Source: Marinomonas sp. IMCC 4694 (GTDB lineage: Bacteria; Pseudomonadota; Gammaproteobacteria; Pseudomonadales; Marinomonadaceae). Taken from it: a stretch of 64,000 nucleotides of DNA. The stretch spans positions 1,364,001-1,428,000 of the forward strand of contig NZ_VSRV01000001.1 of NCBI RefSeq assembly GCF_008122525.1, written 5' to 3'. The position numbers and the translations under genes are program-made. Within the stretch, counting starts at the first letter, position 1. Each line of letters begins with the position of its first letter. A model generated the notes under the pieces. That model was given only the letters and a program-made list of their open reading frames with translations, made no database searches and was not told where the DNA came from. Below, one piece after another: positions 61,352 through 64,000 of this stretch.

Positions 61352-62226
61352 TGTCGTCGATGGGATGGATTCAGGCGCTGGGCGAAGTGGAAAAATCGGG
61401 GCAAGCGTGGGTGATGGCCACTGTGATTGGTACGCAAGGCTCTTCGCCTCGTGAATCGTCTAGTAAAATGATCATCACGGCGTCTCATAGTTTTGACACC
61501 ATCGGTGGCGGGCAACTTGAGTTCGCGGTGTGTCAGAAAGCCCGTGCCATGTTGCAAGGCACGGCATCGGCGTCTCATGTGTTCGAACACTTTCCCTTGG
61601 CGGCAAAAAGCAACCAATGTTGTGGCGGAGCGGTGAGCGTGTTGTTGGAGTATTTTCCTGAGCCTGCCACTAAAATTACCATTTTTGGCATGGGGCATGT
61701 GGCGGCGACGTTAGTGAGTGTCATGGGTAACATGCAGGCAAAAATCACGTGGGTAGACAGCCGAGCCGACTTGGTTGATCAACGCCAGCAAGAGGGTTTG
61801 GCGGACAATGTGATGGTGCGTCAATACATTTCTATGTTGGATCATATTGAGCAGATGTCAGCGGGTGAAATGGCGTTTATTATGACCCATGATCATGCGT
61901 TGGATTATCAATTAGTCGAGGCGCTGTTGGATCGAAAAAATTGTCGTTTTATTGGTTTAATTGGCTCAAAAACCAAGGCGTTGCGATTTAAAAAACGCCT
62001 TGCGAGTGCGTCTTTTAGCCCAGCGGAAATCGACTCAGTGCATTGCCCGGTGGGGTTGGCCGAAATAGAAGGTAAAAAGCCATTTGAAATCGCCATCTCG
62101 ATCGCAGGGCAGATTATTCAAGTCACTCAAGAGAAAGTATCAATGACAACGCCTACGAAAAAGCTGAGTGGCCTCACATGGAAAGCCATTAACCATGCTT
62201 TAAATGAGGAAAAAGCCCAGGCATAG
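61348..62226 (+). CDS. xdhC: XdhC molybdenum-cofactor insertion chaperone
   Basis: 292 residues with the N-terminal XdhC domain (AWVMATVIGTQGSSPRES, SNQCCGGAVSVLLEYF with the Cys pair) and a C-terminal Rossmann domain (TIFGMGHVAATLV, FIGLIGSKTKALRFKKRL). It binds sulfurated molybdenum cofactor and loads XdhB. Translationally coupled by ATGA overlap. Last gene of the xdh operon. Confidence 0.93.
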   Translation: MMSSMGWIQALGEVEKSGQAWVMATVIGTQGSSPRESSSKMIITASHSFDTIGGGQLEFAVCQKARAMLQGTASASHVFEHFPLAAKSNQCCGGAVSVLLEYFPEPATKITIFGMGHVAATLVSVMGNMQAKITWVDSRADLVDQRQQEGLADNVMVRQYISMLDHIEQMSAGEMAFIMTHDHALDYQLVEALLDRKNCRFIGLIGSKTKALRFKKRLASASFSPAEIDSVHCPVGLAEIEGKKPFEIAISIAGQIIQVTQEKVSMTTPTKKLSGLTWKAINHALNEEKAQA

Positions 62227-62396
62227 GCTATTTGTCGGTCGTAGCAGGGCCAATCATCGCTCGACTCTGAAGTCACTCCATTTTTTGGAATCCATTTTCA
62301 AGTCCGAAGGCGTTAAGGTGTCGATTGTTTTAGGAAAAAAGCGGTGAGTTTGTTAGAGTCTGTCGTTCGTTAAAAATAAGGTAGCCTTTCTGTATT

Positions 62397-63734
62397 ATGC
62401 CCATTAGACGTTTATTTGGTTCATTGCCTGCGTTTGCCGTGGACCCCAACCAGTTCCATGTTTTGCCATCCGCCCTTGGTTTTCGAGAATATGTCTTAAA
62501 TGCGATCCGCAATGCAACCTCTAGGATCTATCTTGTAGCACTTTATCTTGAAGATGATGAAGCGGGCCGAGAAATTTTAACCGCGGCTTATGAGGCTAAG
62601 CAGCGAAACCCTCGTTTAGACGTGGCTATTTGTGTGGACTGGCACCGTGCTCAGCGTGGTTTAATCGGCGCCAAAAATGGTACAGGTAATGCGGCCATGT
62701 ATCAGGCATTTGCTGATAAATTCCCGCATCCTATTCCTGTCTATGGTGTACCAGTACGCAATCGTGAAGTGTTTGGTGTCCTGCATTTGAAAGGTTGTGT
62801 TATCGACGACTCTGTAATTTACAGCGGGGCCAGTTTTAATAATGTTTACTTGCATTTTCATGATCGTTATCGCTTTGATCGTTATCATGTTATTCAGCAT
62901 ACGGCGTTGGCCAATAGCATAGCGGAATTTATTCAATACGACCTGATAGATCACCCAGCAGTTCAAGATTTATCTCACAGATTGTTGCCGACGACTAAGG
63001 CGCTAAAACCTGCGATTCGACAGTTTCGTTTAGCTTTGGGTAAAGCGACGTATCGGGTTGATAATCAACCAGTGAGTGAAGGTCAAGTGGCGGTAACGCC
63101 TTTGGTGGGGGTGGGTCGACGGGGTAATGATCTCAATCAAACGATTATTACTATGCTGGTGCAAGCCGTCGACGAATTGGTGTTGTGTACGCCTTATTTT
63201 AATTTACCTAAAGTGGTGCTCAGGGAGATTAAACGGGCAATAAAACGTGGCGTTAAAGTGAGCATTGTTGTCGGTGATAAAAAGGCGAATGATTTTTATA
63301 TCGCGCCAGACCAGCCTTTTAAAGCGATCAGCGGCCTGCCCTATTTGTATGAGATGAACTTGCGTAAATTTGCCGCGGTAAATGAGCGTCATATTGCCTC
63401 GGGCCAGTTGTCGATTCATTTATGGAAGCATGGCGGCAATAGCTTTCACTTGAAAGGTTTGTGGGTAGATCGCCGTATCATGTTGCTGACGGGGAACAAT
63501 GTTAACCCAAGGGCATGGGCACTTGATCTGGAAAATGGCTTGCTGATTAACGACCCCAAGCAACACTTGTTGGCTAAGTTTAGCGAAGAATTCGATACTA
63601 TTTACCAGCATACCCAGCGTATTGACTCGCTTAGTCAATTTGAAGTAATGGATGATTACCCTGCCAAAGTTCAGCGCTTGTTAAAAAAAGTGATTCGCAC
63701 CCGAGCCGATAGGCTGCTTAAACGTATCCTTTGA
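62397..63734 (+). CDS. pssA: CDP-diacylglycerol-serine O-phosphatidyltransferase (PLD type)
   Basis: Makes phosphatidylserine, the precursor of phosphatidylethanolamine. 445 residues with two HKD motifs: His130-x-Lys132 in VLHLKGCVIDDSV and His351-x-Lys353 with Asp358 in FHLKGLWVDRR, plus the E. coli PssA-like string YSGASFNNVYLHFHDRYR. Peripheral membrane or ribosome-associated. It has a strong shared terminator. Confidence 0.95.
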   Translation: MPIRRLFGSLPAFAVDPNQFHVLPSALGFREYVLNAIRNATSRIYLVALYLEDDEAGREILTAAYEAKQRNPRLDVAICVDWHRAQRGLIGAKNGTGNAAMYQAFADKFPHPIPVYGVPVRNREVFGVLHLKGCVIDDSVIYSGASFNNVYLHFHDRYRFDRYHVIQHTALANSIAEFIQYDLIDHPAVQDLSHRLLPTTKALKPAIRQFRLALGKATYRVDNQPVSEGQVAVTPLVGVGRRGNDLNQTIITMLVQAVDELVLCTPYFNLPKVVLREIKRAIKRGVKVSIVVGDKKANDFYIAPDQPFKAISGLPYLYEMNLRKFAAVNERHIASGQLSIHLWKHGGNSFHLKGLWVDRRIMLLTGNNVNPRAWALDLENGLLINDPKQHLLAKFSEEFDTIYQHTQRIDSLSQFEVMDDYPAKVQRLLKKVIRTRADRLLKRIL

Positions 63735-63760
63735 TTGCGCTGCACCGAGACAGTAAGCAA

Positions 63761-63787
63761 CATAAAAAAGCGAATCGCTTTTTTATG
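63761..63787. terminator. Bidirectional terminator between pssA and the Rieske oxygenase gene
   Basis: CATAAAAAAGCG / CGCTTTTTTATG: a perfect 12-bp stem with 3-base loop AAT and A/T tracts on both sides, suited to termination of the two convergent genes. Confidence 0.9.
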
Positions 63788-63797
63788 TTTAGTGTGA

Positions 63798-64000
63798 TTA
63801 GAGCGACGTTGCGCGTAGGTTTTTTTGTATCGTATCTGAATACCAGTCTAGGAAGTTGATCACGCCAAATTCGAACGTTTCAGAATAGGGTCCTGGCTGG
63901 TAACCGATGGAGTTAATGCCCTGCTGGTTGCGTTCACCTAATATTTTATCTTGTTCGTTCGTGGCATCCCAAACTTGACGCAGTTTTTCTGGATCGTAGT
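63798..64000 (-). CDS. Rieske-type ring-hydroxylating oxygenase, C-terminal 67 residues (GbcA-like)
   Basis: Open from the window edge to a TAA at 63798. The translated tail has VWDATNEQDK, NQQGINSIGYQPGPYSE and GVINFLDWY, matching the C-terminal end of the alpha subunit of Rieske oxygenases of the glycine-betaine monooxygenase (GbcA) and related group. The Rieske and mononuclear iron domains lie outside the window, so substrate assignment is tentative. Confidence 0.7.
   Translation of the reverse strand, partial: YDPEKLRQVWDATNEQDKILGERNQQGINSIGYQPGPYSETFEFGVINFLDWYSDTIQKNLRATSL

Overview
The window looks like a chromosomal segment of a marine gammaproteobacterium of the Marinomonas / Oceanospirillales type. 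This rests on gene content and style: E. coli-type PssA, a retention-module RTX giant adhesin resembling the Marinomonas primoryensis ice-binding adhesin, HpxO/UraH/UraD/XdhABC purine breakdown, a SulP/UspA pair, and a glycine-betaine-type Rieske oxygenase at the right edge. The assignment is inference; no marker gene fixes the species.

Layout. 1-2.2 kb: four overlapping minor-pilin-like genes, the first cut by the window edge. 2.2-6.3 kb: a small PP0621-like membrane protein, NAD synthetase (nadE), a Tat-exported sulfide:quinone-oxidoreductase-like flavoprotein and an exported YbjN protein. 6.3-11.9 kb: a leftward porin / phosphate-binding-like protein / GGDEF-EAL operon, a rightward FAD monooxygenase with an N-terminal double-CxxC module, and a decayed, internally deleted copy of part of that monooxygenase at 6.32-6.47 kb. 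12-17 kb: a RimK-like ATP-grasp ligase divergent from a GNAT-C39 peptidase fusion, an amidohydrolase and a threonine-aldolase-like enzyme. 17.3-23.2 kb: a leftward chemosensory operon (response regulator, STAS, CheA-like, MCP, CheW). Its CheA lacks the HPt domain and has lost the N-box Asn, and no cheR or cheB is present. 23.5-26 kb: UspA and a SulP anion transporter with a strong leader hairpin.

26.4-37.5 kb: one gene for a secreted adhesin of about 3712 residues. It has an N-terminal retention module with a probable LapG-type cleavage site, Calx-beta and Ig-like domains, seven apparently identical 318-bp repeats, cadherin-like and PA14-like domains, and C-terminal RTX repeats. 37.6-45.2 kb: msrA, four tandem initiator tRNA genes, SOS-controlled umuDC, then a decayed patch: parD with a broken parE, a 5' fragment of narG, an IS200/IS605-type right end and a 3'-truncated narX. 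45.3-48.3 kb: a LacI regulator with two operators in front of a thuA-thuB pair. 48.4-50 kb: a second GGDEF-EAL protein.

50.1-62.2 kb: purine catabolism. XdhABC makes urate; HpxO, UraH and UraD take it to allantoin. Among these lie a 2-oxoglutarate/Fe(II)-type oxygenase, a three-part ABC importer and an unrelated rsuA-type pseudouridine synthase. The window closes with pssA and the 3' end of a Rieske oxygenase gene. The least ordinary items are the apparently kinase-incompetent chemosensory operon, the repeat-rich adhesin with its codon-usage mosaic, the zinc-ribbon-like FAD monooxygenase with its decayed partial copy, and the ruined nar locus.
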